A stretch of 64,000 bases of DNA from Takakia lepidozioides (GCA_030704615.1 CM060733.1:22196001-22260000); one strand, 5' to 3'; positions 1-11,334 are shown, counted from the stretch's first letter. Translations and numbers: made by a program. Notes: generated by a model not told the origin, from the sequence alone.

Positions 1-569
1 CACATACCCCACCTCCTTCATCTGCCCAGACAATCTTCTCAGGTCAGCATGGATTTCCTTAATTTTGGGATGTAACTTGTCATCTACAACGAAGGTGTGC
101 ACCCTGTTGCTAACCTCAATGCCGAAGCAACCTGGCTCCTTTCTAACCCCTCTGACCTTCATCATTTTTCTCACCTTTGCAGTATCATCCCACCTGCCAG
201 CTGCAACATAGATGTTTGATAGCAACACATAGGTCGCGACATCCTGTTCATCCCACTTGAGGATAGATGTTGTTGCACGTTTAGCTATCTCCACATTGCC
301 ATGGATTCTGCAGGCACCAAGCAAGGCCTTCCACACCACAACCTCTGGATTGATTGGCATTTTATTAATCAGGTCCACTGCCTCATCCAGTTGTCATGCA
401 CGTCCAAGAAGGTCCACCATGCAGCCAAAGGGCTTTACTGTCGGAGTAACACCATGATCTTGACTCAGGGAACCGAAGTAGCGTCTTCCTTCATTCAGTA
501 GGCCAGTGTGGCTGCATGCAGATAGAACACAGATAAATATGATACTGTCCGGCTTCAAGCCATTCTTTT
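1..569 (-). pseudogene. PPR protein tail: last PPR motif plus E and E+ motifs, broken
   Basis: Read on the minus strand, this stretch continues the PPR reading of the neighbouring segment and gives the typical tail of PLS-class PPR proteins. A final PPR motif (FICVLSACSHTGLL) is followed by the E region (GCMVDLLGRA, then VVWKALLGACRIHGNVEIA and VATYVLLSNIYVAAGRWDD) and an E+ region (EPGCFGIEVSNRVHTF, then HPKIKEIHADLRRLSGQ). In intact family members a DYW deaminase domain usually follows, so it may lie left of the window. PPR-E/DYW proteins bind organellar RNA and specify C-to-U editing. Two in-frame stops are visible, one just after LFEGM and one after GRA, with the reading otherwise preserved. 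It is therefore a pseudogene unless the assembly has errors. Confidence 0.8.
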
Positions 570-2705
570 ACATTCCTTCAAATAGTTGTAGGACCTCCCT
601 ATGACAACCATGCTGGGCATATCCTATGATCATCGCATTCCACGACACCACATTTAATTCAGTCACATTGTCAAATACTCCCTTTGCATCCTCAATGCAC
701 CCACATTTCACATACATGTCCACCAGGGCAGTGTCCATAATGATGTTTGATACAATTCCAGCTTTGAGGATGTCACCATGCACCTCTTTGCCCTTTTCCA
801 GGGCTGCCAGGCTTACACAAGCACTGCAAACGTACACAAACTTGATGTTGTTGCCCTTCACCCCTTCCGCCATCATTTGTTCATAGGTCTCCAAGTCTTT
901 CATTCCACGCCCTGCTGTGCATATCCTGCCAGCATGGCGTTCCATGACACCAAATCTCGTTCAGCCATATTGTTGAACACTCCCTCCGCATCCTCAATGC
1001 TCCCACATTTGGCATACATGTCCACGAGGGTATTGTCCAGAATCACATCTGGTACAAATCCAGCTTTGGCGATGCAACCATGCACCTCTTTGTCCTTTTT
1101 CCAAGGCTGCCAGGCTTGCATACGTACTGCAAATGCACACAAACATGATGTGGTCGGGCTTCACCCCTTCCCCTATCATTTGCTCATAGGTCTCCAAGTC
1201 CTCCATCCCACGCCCTGCTGTGCATATCCTGCAAGCATCACGTTCCACGACAACAAATCTTGTTCAGCCATATTGTTGAACACTCCCTCCGCATCCTCAA
1301 TGCTCCCACATTTGGCATACATGTCCACTAGGGCAGTGTTCAGGATCACACCTGGTACAGTTCCAGCTTTGGCGATGCAACCATGCACCTCTTTGCCTTT
1401 TTCCAGGGCTGCCAGGCTTGCACACGCATTGCAAACGCACACAAACGTGATGTGGTCGGGTTTCACCCGTTCCCCCATCATTTGCTCATAGGTCTCCAAA
1501 GCCTCCATCCCACGCCCCTGTTGTGCATACCCTGCAAGCATCACGTTCCACAACACCACATCTTCTTCAACCATTTGAAAACTCCCTTTGCATCCTTCAT
1601 GCACCCTTTGGCATACATGTCCACCAGGGCAGTGTTCAGGATGACATCTGGTATAAATCCAGCTTTGACGATGTCACCATGGACCTCTTTCCCCTTTTCC
1701 AGAGCTCCTAGGCTTGCACACGCATTGCAAACACAAACAAATGTGTTGCGGTTGGGCTTCACCCCTTCGCACATCAATTGGTCATAGGTCTCCAAAGCCT
1801 CCATCCCGCATCCTTGCTGTGCATATCTTGCAATCATCGCACTTCACGACACCACATCTCATTTAGCCATACTGTCAAACACTCCCTTTGCATCCTCGAT
1901 GCACTCACATTTGACATACATGTCCAGCAGGGCAGTGTTCAGAATGACATCGGATACAATTCCAGATTTGACGATGTCACCATGGACATCTTTGCACCTT
2001 TCCAAGGCTGCCAGACTTGCACACGCATTGCCAATGCAAACAAACGTTATGCGGTTGGGCTTCACCCCTTCGCACATCATTTGCTCAGAGGTCTCCAAAG
2101 CCTCCATCCCACGCCCTTGCTGTGCATATCCTGCAATCATCGCACTCCACGACACCACATCTCATTAAGCCATACTGTTGAACACTCCCTTCATACATGT
2201 CCACGAGGGTATTGTTCAGAATGACTCTTGGTACAATTGCAGCTCTGACAATGTCACCATGGACCTCTTCGCCCTTTTCCAGAGCTGCCAGGCTTGTACA
2301 CGCATCGCAAATGCACACAAATGTGATGTGGTCGGGCTTCACCCCTTCCCCCATCATTTGATCATAGGTCTCCAAAGCCTTCATACCACGTCCTTGCTAT
2401 GCATACCCTGCAAGCATCGTCTTCCATGACACCACATCTCGTTCAGCCATAGTATTGAAAACTCTTTTCGCATCCTTAATGCACCCACATTTGGCATACA
2501 AGTCCACCAGGGCAGTGTTCAGAATGACATCTGGTACAATTCCAGCTTTGACGATGTCACCATGGACCTCTTTCCCCTTTTCCAGAGGTCCCAGGTTTGA
2601 CATGTTGACAAGGGTGTTGAGGAGAAAAACAATTGGCGTGAATCCACTTTGGATAATGTAGTGTGCACCTGCTTTCCAGCTTCCAGACCTTTCATCTTGA
2701 TGCAC
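568..2705 (-). pseudogene. Tandem array of PPR modules, frameshifted
   Basis: This segment encodes repeated blocks of about 100 residues. Each contains a motif like LVDMYAKCGSIEDA, one like VVSWNAMLAGYAQ and one like GVKPDHITFVCVCNACASL, then ALEKGKEVHGDIVKAG. That is one turn of the P-L-S PPR arrangement. The GVKP-type landmark recurs near 858, 1158, 1460, 1759, 2060 and 2338, mostly 300 bp apart. The open pieces (568-945, 900-1142, 994-1248, 1176-1604, 1541-1837, 1859-2158, 2085-2384, 2397-2705) fall in all three minus-strand frames, so several indels separate them. Units are still clearly alike at the DNA level, implying recent tandem amplification by unequal exchange followed by decay. 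No continuous protein can be made from it. Confidence 0.85.
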
Positions 2706-3110
2706 TTAAGCAAGAGATAGACAAACGTATCTGAATCTGCTGAAATGCCTCCTACATTTAGCATACATGTCCACGAGGATATTGTTCAGAATGACATCTG
2801 GTACAATTCCAGCTTTTGCGATGCAACCATGCACCTCTTTGCCCTTTTCCAGGGCTGCCAGGCTTGCAAATGCGCACAAAGATGATGTGGTTGGGCTTCA
2901 CCCCTTCCCCCATCATTTGATCATAGGTCTCCAAAGCCACCATCCCATGTCCCTGCTGTGCATCGCGTGCCACGACACAACATCTTGTTCAGCCATAGTG
3001 TTGAAAACTCCCTTCGCATCCTTGGCGTGAATCCACTTTGCTTTCCAACTTCCAGACCTTTCATCTTGATGCACTAGTTAAGCAAGAGACAGACAACCGC
3101 AGTGAAGGCC
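2700..3110 (-). pseudogene. Degenerate PPR and leader-like duplicates
   Basis: Further broken PPR pieces on the minus strand. A leader-like motif (LLLKCIKMKGLEAGKQVH, about 2680-2730) resembles the first PPR motif of the segment at 3575-4030, and part of it recurs near 3055-3100. Between them lies another module with the GVKPNHI landmark near 2897. The order suggests shuffled or nested duplication of a PPR gene start into the array. Frames change repeatedly and stops are frequent. Confidence 0.6.
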
Positions 3111-3174
3111 TTCATCCACTAGGCCCACACACAGAGAGAAGAGATATAAAAGTGATACTGTTTGGCTGCATGCC

Positions 3175-3609
3175 CTACTGTTGCATGCGTTCAAAGAGAT
3201 GCAGGGCCTCAATACCATGACCATGCTGGGCACATCCAGCAATGATCGCACTCCATGACACCACATTCCGTTCAGCCGTATTATCAAACACTTGATGTGC
3301 ATCGTTCATGCTCCCACATTTGGCATACATGTCAACAAGGGTATTCTCCAAAATGATATCAGATGCAATTTCAGCTTTAAGGATATCAGCATGAACCTCT
3401 TTGCCCCTTTCCAGGGCTCCTACGTTGGCACAACCATTGAGGACGCAAATGAATGTGACCTTGTTTGGTGTCACGCCTTCGTGTCGCAATTGCTCATAGA
3501 TTTTGAGAGCCTCCTCAACATGTCCATGCTTGACACAACCTGCCATCATCTTCGTCCATATATTAATGTCTCGTTCAGTCATTTGATGGAATACTTGGCG
3601 TGCGTCCAC
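3175..3609 (-). pseudogene. PPR block, best-preserved segment of the locus
   Basis: A 144-codon open stretch reads through several consecutive PLS-type PPR motifs: VFHQMTERDINIWTKMMAGC, GVTPNKVTFICVLNGCANV, ALERGKEVHADILKAE, LVDMYAKCGSMNDAHQVF and NVVSWSAIIAGCAQHG. It differs more from the array at 568-2705 than those units do from each other, so it probably represents older, unamplified sequence of the parental gene. It ends at a stop after LFERMQQ. Upstream it joins the N-terminal segment only through a frameshift near 3600-3650. Confidence 0.75.
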
Positions 3610-4030
3610 CAGGCTCCCGCACTTGATTTACATGTTGATAAACGTTGTTGAGTAGAAAGATGGTTGGCTTGGGTCCTCTTTGAATAATATGGGCATGCAC
3701 CTGCTTTCCCTCTTCTAGTTTTTTCAGGTTGATGCACTCCTGCAAGAGACAGATATAAGTATTTGAGTTGGCCACAATGCCTTGTTGGTGCAAAATGTGC
3801 AGCGCCTCTTTCAATTCTCCTGCCTTACACAGGGTCCTTACATACCCACAAGTGCCCGGAAAGCCCTTGTTGACTTCCTCTCTTGGTCCTCTTTCCAAAG
3901 CAGTGGTGATAGTGAAGGTCCTACCCCTCTTAGCAGTCAGATGTCCAGCAAACAATTGAGCCTGATCCAACCTTGCCAGCCTGCATGACTCCAAAGTACT
4001 GTTGTCGCCAATCTCTGACAAAATACTCAA
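3575..4030 (-). pseudogene. PPR protein N-terminal segment
   Basis: The reading starts with ATG at 4030 (minus) and shows about 70 residues without PPR motifs, then GYVRTLCKAGELKEALHIL and a first PPR motif (TYICLLQECINLKKLEEG, then KQVHAHIIQRG). The leader is rich in basic and small residues and could be an organelle targeting sequence, but this cannot be settled by eye. After FLLNN the frame is lost; the neighbouring frame carries a recognisable continuation containing IKCGSLVDARQVF, with one stop. The gene was therefore once continuous from here towards the left of the window. Confidence 0.7.
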
Positions 4031-4179
4031 ATACTCAAATGAATGATCTCTAGAGCAGGTTTCTTATAAATGTTTTGAAAACAGTTTGCAGCAATTCCAT
4101 CTGTTTTAGTTGGAAATCTTAAAGACAATACCTTTTGGATTCCTGACATTGAGCGCCAAGGTGTACATCAACAGTAGAA

Positions 4180-4610
4180 TCATAAGCAGAATATGTTTGA
4201 CAAGGTATAAAGGTCGCTAGCTCCGCTTTCACCCAAGGAGGGTTCGACCAACATTATATTCCACGTGATCAAAGATCGTTGAGCATCTGCACGATGGAAA
4301 AACTTCTTCACATGGTACATCAAGCAAAAGTCACACCTTGCGATTGCGGTTGTCCCACCATCGTGAAGGATGTTTAAAAAACTCATGCGAGCTCTGCTCC
4401 GTGCTCCAAGGTAGACGTTTGTGCTCAAAAATCCGACCTCTTTCCCCTTTTCCAGGGCTCCCAGGCTTGCACACGCATTGCAAACACAAACAAACGTGAT
4501 GTGGTTGGGCTTCACCTCTTTGTGCATCATTGCTCATAGGTCTCCAAAGCATCCCATGCTCGGTAAATCCTGCCAACATTATATTCCACGTGATCAAAGA
4601 TCGTTGAGGG
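4180..4610 (-). pseudogene. Outlying PPR fragment with a 36-bp direct repeat
   Basis: One more module (KPNHITFVCVCNACASLGAL, then EKGKEV) lies upstream of the putative PPR start and is cut off after the EKGKEV motif. It is bracketed by a 36-bp perfect direct repeat at 4248-4283 and 4573-4608, beginning CCAACATTATATTCC. The repeat covers part of a PPR-like reading (ITWNIMLA or ITWNIMLV), so the two halves are probably a partial tandem duplication of a PPR module whose interior was replaced. Confidence 0.6.
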
Positions 4611-4916
4611 AAAAGCCACGGTTTGCATTGAGCAGCGAGACTGTTGAGTGCTTGCAGCTTGCAAGGTGAAAACCGCAGAGCTCTTGCAGTTCAAGAACTT
4701 CAAGAACTTCAAGAATCGGGCAGTCCGGGCACATTCCGAAAAACTTGGCGCTTTGGGATTTTCGGGCGGCCAGTCCAGGCAGATAGAAAACATTTGACGA
4801 CGACGATGACATGGCTACGATGATGTGTCTATGAAACGTGGTGACGATGACGTGACGACGAAAACGTGGCACTAAGGTACCCTATTCCTGCTCTATGCTA
4901 AACTAGCTTCCGACCG

Positions 4917-4936
4917 CTAGAATATATATATTCTAG
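4917..4936. repeat. 20-bp perfect palindrome
   Basis: CTAGAATATATATATTCTAG is its own reverse complement. It sits in the spacer to the right of the PPR debris with no gene next to it. Function unknown. Confidence 0.8.
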
Positions 4937-5073
4937 GCTCCCCAACGTACTGGTCATTTCAAAGGGTCGGGGAAAAAGACGTCCCTTGTCCCTTCACAAT
5001 GGGCGGTCGAGTTTTGCGGCGCACCTAACCAACATGTTTGCCTTTTCCTATAGCGGGCCCGGGGGGTTGGTAT

Positions 5074-5690
5074 CGCGTGAGCACAAAGTTAAGAGAAATG
5101 GCGTGAGCACAAAAAAAATAGTCGCGTGAGCATAATCCACGGTTATGGGGTTAGCGGAAATACAAATAATAGGCGGATATAGGGACTTTACTGCACTAAT
5201 AGGCGATACATCGAATCTGAATATAACTTAAACCTGAAGATCAGAATCCACATGCACCTGTCAGATAGTTTGAACCTCTAGCCAAGTTTCGCTGGCGAAA
5301 ATCCAAGTTTCACCGGTAAAACCCTAGTTTCACTGGCGAAAATACAAGTTTTGCTGGCAAAAACCATTTTCATTTCGTTGGCGAAACCCATTTTCTGGGT
5401 GGTTATTGGGGATGTTCTAAACACAATGTTACCAAATGCCACATTGTTTATGTGCGCTGATCTTTGAGTTCTGGCATATATATTTGTGGGTCATTGTGCT
5501 CATGCGACTTAAGCTTTGGACGATTAATTTCATGAATTTTTTCGCGTGAGCACAGTTTTCAGATAGTTTCGTATTTCTTACCGCGTGAGCGCATTTGGGT
5601 TTCGCAATAGCATATTTTCAAGAATATTCTAGAATATGCGGAATATTTCTTTGTGCTCACGCTCGCTAGCGTGAGCCTGCTCACATGCTA
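5074..5690. repeat. Dispersed GCGTGAGCAC motif cluster
   Basis: The word GCGTGAGC, usually followed by ACA or a close variant, occurs at about 5075, 5101, 5124, 5544, 5583 and 5669, and once inverted at 5653. The last two form an imperfect hairpin (GCTCACGCT, 4-nt gap, AGCGTGAGC). The motif is absent from nearby DNA. No coding sequence is seen between 4620 and 7990. Confidence 0.6.
5284..5400. repeat. Minisatellite of about 21 bp with a self-complementary core
   Basis: About five units of AGTTTCGCTGGCGAAAATCC-like sequence follow one another. The core TTTCGCTGGCGAAA is nearly self-complementary, so each unit can form a small hairpin. Units have diverged by several substitutions. Confidence 0.65.
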
Positions 5691-5699
5691 CCCAACCCC

Positions 5700-7990
5700 G
5701 TGGGCCCGCAGCCTTAAAGAATGCTATTGAGTTTAATCCTAAGTTAGATTTTAGGAGAGGGAATGAATTTTGACATTACCATCTAAGACATATTATTATC
5801 ATTTGCTATGTCATGGGCTCACATGGGAGTTGATGCCATGATTTTAGTGGGGCTACATGGAAAGGCCCAACATCCGGGAAATAATTTCAGTTGAACCAGC
5901 CAATAGCCGCTCATTCCCAGCAGCAATCGGCTAAGTGGGTGGGGCAGTCGGTTGCTGCCCCTTAGTGGTACCTATACCCGGTCAATTTCCGAGATAATTT
6001 TTTTACAACCGGTAATATTGTGATTTATTTTGTGTTCAGCTATAAATCCTGCCCTTATAAATATCAACCTGTTGACAACACAAGTGTCAAATGTACAACA
6101 ATAAGTAAATAATAATAATAATAAATAATCACAACCAGTTTTAAGCAATTCAAACAAGTGAAGAACATTGTATCCTTATAGAAGTTGGACCTGTCAATGC
6201 CCTCAAACCACATGGAGGCCAAGAATTGAACCCGCGTGGACAGGTGAGCTGTGATAGCAGGCAGCGAGTGCAAGCAGGCGTGGGGCTGGGGGCTGCGAGA
6301 GCAACATCCAGACTTAACTTAGTAGGGTTTGCCTGCGGCCCCGCCCTCTTGAGTTCAATATTTTTTCACCTCCTCGGATGTAACCCGGCCTGGCACGTTG
6401 GATTCTGCCATGTGGCGGACTTCGACGGCCATTTCCGTTTTTTGTAATATAAGAAGGGCCAGAATCCGTCCAAGCCTTGCCAACTAAGGCAGATTTCCCG
6501 TCTGTAATGAAATGGAAAGGCAAATATCCTTCCTAAAAGTAGGGCACCCGGTTGATTTCCGCTTCGGCCATTTTTTCCCTCGGATCCATTTCTTGAGGTT
6601 TCATATTTCATTCGGAAATTCTGGAATTCAGTCGGCTAGCATGTAACTGGCTGCCGATTCTCCCTGTTGGTTGGAAAGGCCTCCATGGAACCACCCTCTC
6701 ACGTTTTTAACCCTTAAAGGACGAGCTATTTTTTGGTGGGCCCACTAAAAAAGAGTATATACACTTATGGATGGGGGTGTAACTTCTTACCCGTAATGAT
6801 CCAGGGGGATGAACCTTATACTTATGTGCATATCTACTATGTACACGTCCTGTAAAAAATGTAGGCAAATTGACCATTGCATTTGGGAGATTTTAACAAA
6901 ATAATATGCCCCAATTTGTAAATATATTCAAAAATTGCATGCAAAAAATTGTTTGACCATAAAATTGCAGTATTGAGTTGAATCTTCCTAGACAAAGGCC
7001 CTCCATAATCTGATTATATGGCACCTAAACCACTGCCTCCCACAAAAATCAGACCAAAATTCCAAAAATTCAGATAGGCTGCTTTGTATGTGAAATCTGG
7101 GGGGGTAAATTGTCTTGTTTTGGCTTCTTTCACAATTAGACCCATGAGATGATATTTGTTTTCCAATTCCTCTGGTAAGTAAGTGCCTAGTAACATTTCA
7201 TAGTGCCCTGTCCAAATTTTTTGGGATTACGATAAATTTTTAGATGTTATTTTGAAGATTGCCCATTTGGCTGCCACGTAGGCAGGTCAATGGTGCTCTA
7301 ACACTGGATTTTCTGACCCCTTGGCACTTTGAAAATTTCTAGGGAGCATAGCCTTTATGATTTTTTGGCGCTGTAAATTCCCACACGTGCTCCTCTCTGA
7401 CATCCACAATTTATCTTCAGGGTTCACTTCCATCCACTATCATCCACTATCAAACTGAAGCGTGGCAAAAAACTGACGTGACCTGATTCAGGTCGCGTCG
7501 TCCTTTAGGGGTTAAGGGGCAATTTCCTCTTGGGGGGTGCGGTTTGTTTGGGGGGCAATTGACTCTTAAACACTTCAAACTAGTTCATATACAAAAGGAA
7601 ACCGGATGTTAGCCCCTAGCTAGTACTCCCTACATAAGTCACCGTCTAGTGAGAGCAATCCACAGTCACCGGCCAAGTAGAACCGTGAGGGGCTCGTCAA
7701 GTTTTGACCCTTGGGCACAACCATGGGGCACATCTTTGTACTAGAGAAAGGGCCGGGTAGGGTTGATTCTGCCCTGTAAGCGGCCCTTGGTTGAGCCCTA
7801 TGGTCGCGCACAAGGCCGAATCGGCCCTAGTACACGGCCCTTTCTTCGGCGTAAAAAGTTAATAGGGCATATTCGTACGTATTCATCGGGATTCTACTGT
7901 TTTCCTCTTGCTCACTTCTACAGTGTCTTTTATTGTGCTTGTAGTTTCATTGTTGTTGCGTGTAGTTGTTGCGTTGATGTTCTATATTTT
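5700..7990. other. Spacer without recognisable gene
   Basis: AT-rich to mixed sequence holding only short unrelated open stretches. A short inverted motif (GAAAGGGCCG near 7747, CGGCCCTTTC near 7834) is the only local structure noticed. The last 100 bases, rich in T and G, lead directly to the start of the recombinase-like sequence at 7999 and may be its 5' leader. Confidence 0.4.
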
Positions 7991-7998
7991 TCTGCTTC

Positions 7999-9302
7999 GT
8001 GATGGAGAGCATGTCACGTGGAGTTCTAGGAGACATTTCCAATGTGCCTCAAATGACGTCAGATGGTAATATGAAGAAAGCGCATCTATCTGCTACGGAT
8101 TCACAAGTGCTGAATTCATGTATTTCAGATTCTGTTGCACAAAAAAATGACGACGAAGAGGATGCGTTTGATTTTGGTTTTTTTCTGCATACCAGTCTGA
8201 TTCAGGAGTTGCTTCTTACGATGATCCAGCTCTTGAAGATATATGTTCAGTGTTGTCGATACTGGATTTCTCGATGTGGGTGGTAATTCGGTTCCTATAA
8301 TTAAAGACATTCTTGATTTGGATGATCTTGCTGTTGAACCGGAGTGGTTAACAAATGACACTCACGTTTTTAGCGACGCTGCTGAAAATATTTCATGCAA
8401 GAACCAGTTAATGATGGCGTTCAGAATGCCGATTCTGCTAGTACTGCTTCAAGCGCGCAAACAATGGCAAAAAAACTCGACCTACTCCGACGTGGATTTC
8501 GACTGTTTGACAAAGAAGAGGTCGAGGAATTGAAGAAGGGAGGACCACGAGAATTACTGTATATGGAGCGCTAGGGGAGGAACCAGTTTGAAGACTGGAG
8601 GAAGGTCACCAGTGGTATTTGCATGGACTCAATTGAAGAAATGTTTATGCATCGCCTGCCGGAACTTGTCTTTCTTAGTTTATGTTAGAGGTGCAGCGCA
8701 AAGACAAAAAACTTTATCCCGGTGCAACCCTCGTTACACTATTGCGCGCTATTGGACGGATTATTAGGGGGAAATTGGAGTCCGATTCTGTTAAGACTAG
8801 TGAAGTGACAGAGAAGTTTGTGCTCATTGACGATCCTCGCTTTTAAAAAGTGTGCATATCTTGCTTAATTGCTGTGAAGAGGTTTGTGAGGACGGGAATA
8901 GGCCATAAAAAGAAAAATATCTCTCTTCTTACATGCGAGATGGGACAGCAAATATTAGCGTCGCCAATGATGTACAGAACCGACAGAAGGGGCTGTGTGT
9001 TGCGTGTAGTGTACTACGTAATACACAATTTTTGTGTACGTGCACAAACTGAATTGTACAACATAATGGACTATGATTTTTCCATTTGCCGAGACAATAG
9101 CAATGGGAAGCATGTCAGGTTCGACGAGAGAGATACAAAGAATCACAAAGTTGATTTGCTACACTGTAAGCTGGAGAAAATGAGGCGGTCAGTAACTTGT
9201 AATCATCCGGATCTCGTTGAGACCTTCGAGACATATATGTTTCATTGGCCGAAGTGGAATGAAAATGATCATGATTGTTTGTTTTTGATTTTTTGTTTTT
9301 GA
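7999..9302 (+). pseudogene. Crypton-like tyrosine recombinase (KIAA1958/DUF3504-type) remnant
   Basis: A coding trace runs through several frames on the plus strand. It opens at ATG 7999 or 8002 (SMSRGVLGDISNV). It then shows LLRRGFRLFDKEEVEELKKG (from 8464), LEVQRKDKKLYPGATLVTLL (from about 8685), KRFVRTGIGHKKKN (about 8878), NFCVRAQTELYN (about 9030) and RFDERDTKNHKVDLLH (about 9118-9165), ending at 9300. The EVQRKD..YP..TL, GIG.KKK, NF..R...EL and FDER.TKNH blocks match what I know of the KIAA1958/ZMYM-type domain derived from Crypton transposons. NFCVR would carry the first catalytic arginine. The second catalytic box (H-x-x-R and the tyrosine) is not found. Frameshifts lie near 8200, 8460 and 8600-8680, with stops such as the one near 8844. 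It is dead as written. Family assignment is from recognition, not a search. Confidence 0.6.
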
Positions 9303-9724
9303 GCAATTAATGATAATCTCAACCTGAAAGAGCCTGGCGTCTGTGTCATATATACGACACCTTATGATCTGATATGTGCATATGACATGCACATAGGCAT
9401 GTCAAATTTGAATCTTTCCTCTCCTTGTCAGAAAACCCTAGCTTAAGTGAGGCATAAGTGTCAGAACTTATGGCACCCACAGCCCAAAGCGTGAGAACGT
9501 CATGCAACCTTAGCTTTGTGTCGAGAACATGCACAATATTGTATAGATGACATTCTACAATACTATGAAAAATACATTACATAGTGATTTAATTGCAAAA
9601 CTGCGAGGAATGTTATGGATTCCTCCATTGGGGTCATTCGGTCACATGAACTTTGCAAGGGCGTGGACATTACAAACAAGCAGAGGTAAGCCATCATGAC
9701 TTGGGATCCCGCTCACACCAACAT

Positions 9725-9820
9725 AAGCGCGTCACACGCTACCAGCCTCCCTCTCCAAAGGCAATAGCCCTTTGGGGGTTCAAGAGATACCATAATTTAC
9801 GCTTCCTTAGGAGGTGTCAT
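9725..9820 (+). mobile_element. SINE fragment, family A (3' part)
   Basis: The segment ending ACCATAATTTACGC, a short gap and AGGAGGTGTCAT closely matches the end of the element at 22005-22130 (ACCATAATTTACAC, then AGGAGGCGTCAT). The upstream part shows GGGGTTCAAGAG, compatible with a degraded pol III B box. It looks like a 5'-damaged SINE copy. Confidence 0.5.
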
Positions 9821-10129
9821 ACATCCGATGAAAAGGGAATAAAATGCTAGACATATTCAGAACAGTTCTTACGAGAAATCAGTTTCTGCACTCGTACCAT
9901 GAGTAGAGGAGGTTATTACATCAGTAGTACAACTGTACTCCAATTCATAATGTGGGGCTGTTGTACTTGAGCAGCGGTATATTGACTTCCATATATGTAA
10001 TACCAGATCATTATAACTGAATATGAATCATGGCTTATCCATGAATTAAGGTAGCATAGTATGATGGCAGCAGTGTTTTGTTTTCTTTTTCATTTTTCGT
10101 TTGTTTTCATCACCGCAGTAAACACCAGT

Positions 10130-10810
10130 GTTGTTCTGGTATCAATTTGGGACATATCAGATTGGTCCTGGTACTAGACATATCACAAAACTTTCATACC
10201 GGTTTGGTCTATATAATGGTGGATGTATTTTCCAGATACTGGTATGAGAATGAATATCATGCCACAATATTAGTAGAAAATCAGCCTATGAGATATCAAT
10301 TGTGGTATCATTCCAAAGCCATCTTGAATTAAAAGTTCATCAAATAGCAAGATCAAGTGAAAACAAGCCTAAAATGGCGATTGGCTCTCTTGCTTTGGCA
10401 AAACATAAAAGGAAGATGAGAGTGAGGGGCATGACTCAGCACAACACACCAATCGGAGCCTTGACACACGGTGTAAGGTCCATTGACCACATTTTCTCCA
10501 TTGACTTCAACATGATGCAAAGTCTCTCTCTACAAGAGAGCCAACAAATACACAAAGAAGTAATGTACATAAATACAAGTATGTAGGCATATTTACACAT
10601 AAATTAGTATAGTATACATACCAAAGTAAATGAGGAGGAAGACGGCAGGGGAGTATCGGTATTGTGGCTGGTATGAAAAAACTGACACCATCCTGGTCTG
10701 GTATATGACTAAGTATTTTCCCAATGGATACCAGACTAGTTTGGTATCTAATACCAGTGCTAATACATATACCAGTACGTCACCTATATACTAGGTCCAA
10801 CACTGGTACA
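10130..10810. repeat. Degenerate ACCAGT/CTGGTAT-rich repeats in two blocks
   Basis: The words CTGGTAT, ACCAGT, TACTGG and ATACCAG recur many times in 10130-10260 and 10660-10810. Between the blocks lies an unrelated dispersed repeat (10377-10565), suggesting that it inserted into an older microsatellite-derived array. Confidence 0.5.
10377..10565 (+). repeat. Dispersed repeat R1, copy 1
   Basis: About 185 bp, well conserved with 54948-55130 in the same orientation. Shared stretches include GAGGGGCATGACTCAGCACA, CACAACACACCAATC and CACATTTTCTCCATTGACTT. No coding pattern is common to both copies. Family unknown. Confidence 0.75.
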
Positions 10811-10879
10811 CATAATACATATATCAAGCTGAAAAGAATATATATACTTGTTATTTGCCTCCCCTTTATTGCAAAAATG

Positions 10880-11012
10880 TGCCTGGCGGTGTCTCACTCA
10901 TACACCTCCATGGCGCAGTTACTGTGAAAGAGGTTATTTTCTCCTCTCACTATTAAGGGGCCTGATTTGTGAGCTGTCGCTCCCAGGTGTTTCCCTTTAA
11001 AAATAGAAAAAA
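10880..11012 (+). mobile_element. SINE family B, 5'-truncated copy
   Basis: This stretch matches the 3' two thirds of the fuller copy at 53165-53411 in opposite orientation. Shared landmarks are TCCTCTCACTAT, GGGCCTGATTTGTGAGC, CGTCGCTCCCAGGTGTTT or close variants, then a simple tail. The tRNA-like head is missing, as expected for incomplete reverse transcription. Confidence 0.65.
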
Positions 11013-11334
11013 AAAGAAGAAGAAAAAAATCGATGTTTTTCATTGTTTGATAATTGGGACTTGAATGCGTGTGGTTGTGGCGGGCCGTGGGTGGCACTAC
11101 CAGGCTGGGTCAGTCTGCTCGGGTGAACAGGGGAGAGGCGAGTATGTTGGGCCCACAAAACACCTGAAATATGTAGATAAATAATTAATTATTTCAAGGG
11201 TTTACATAAAGTAGCATCTAGTGTGATGGTAAAGAGCAATTTGTGATGAACGTGAGGCTTGGCTGGTGACATTGTGGTGGTAATGTGTGTTGATTATAAA
11301 TATATATTTTGTTTGAGGAGGGTCTCAAGGTTGG

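Noticed and set aside
778-1491. 237-codon plus-strand open frame across the PPR array
   Set aside because: It is the antisense of the minus-strand PPR modules and repeats with the same 300-bp period; the PPR reading is on the other strand.
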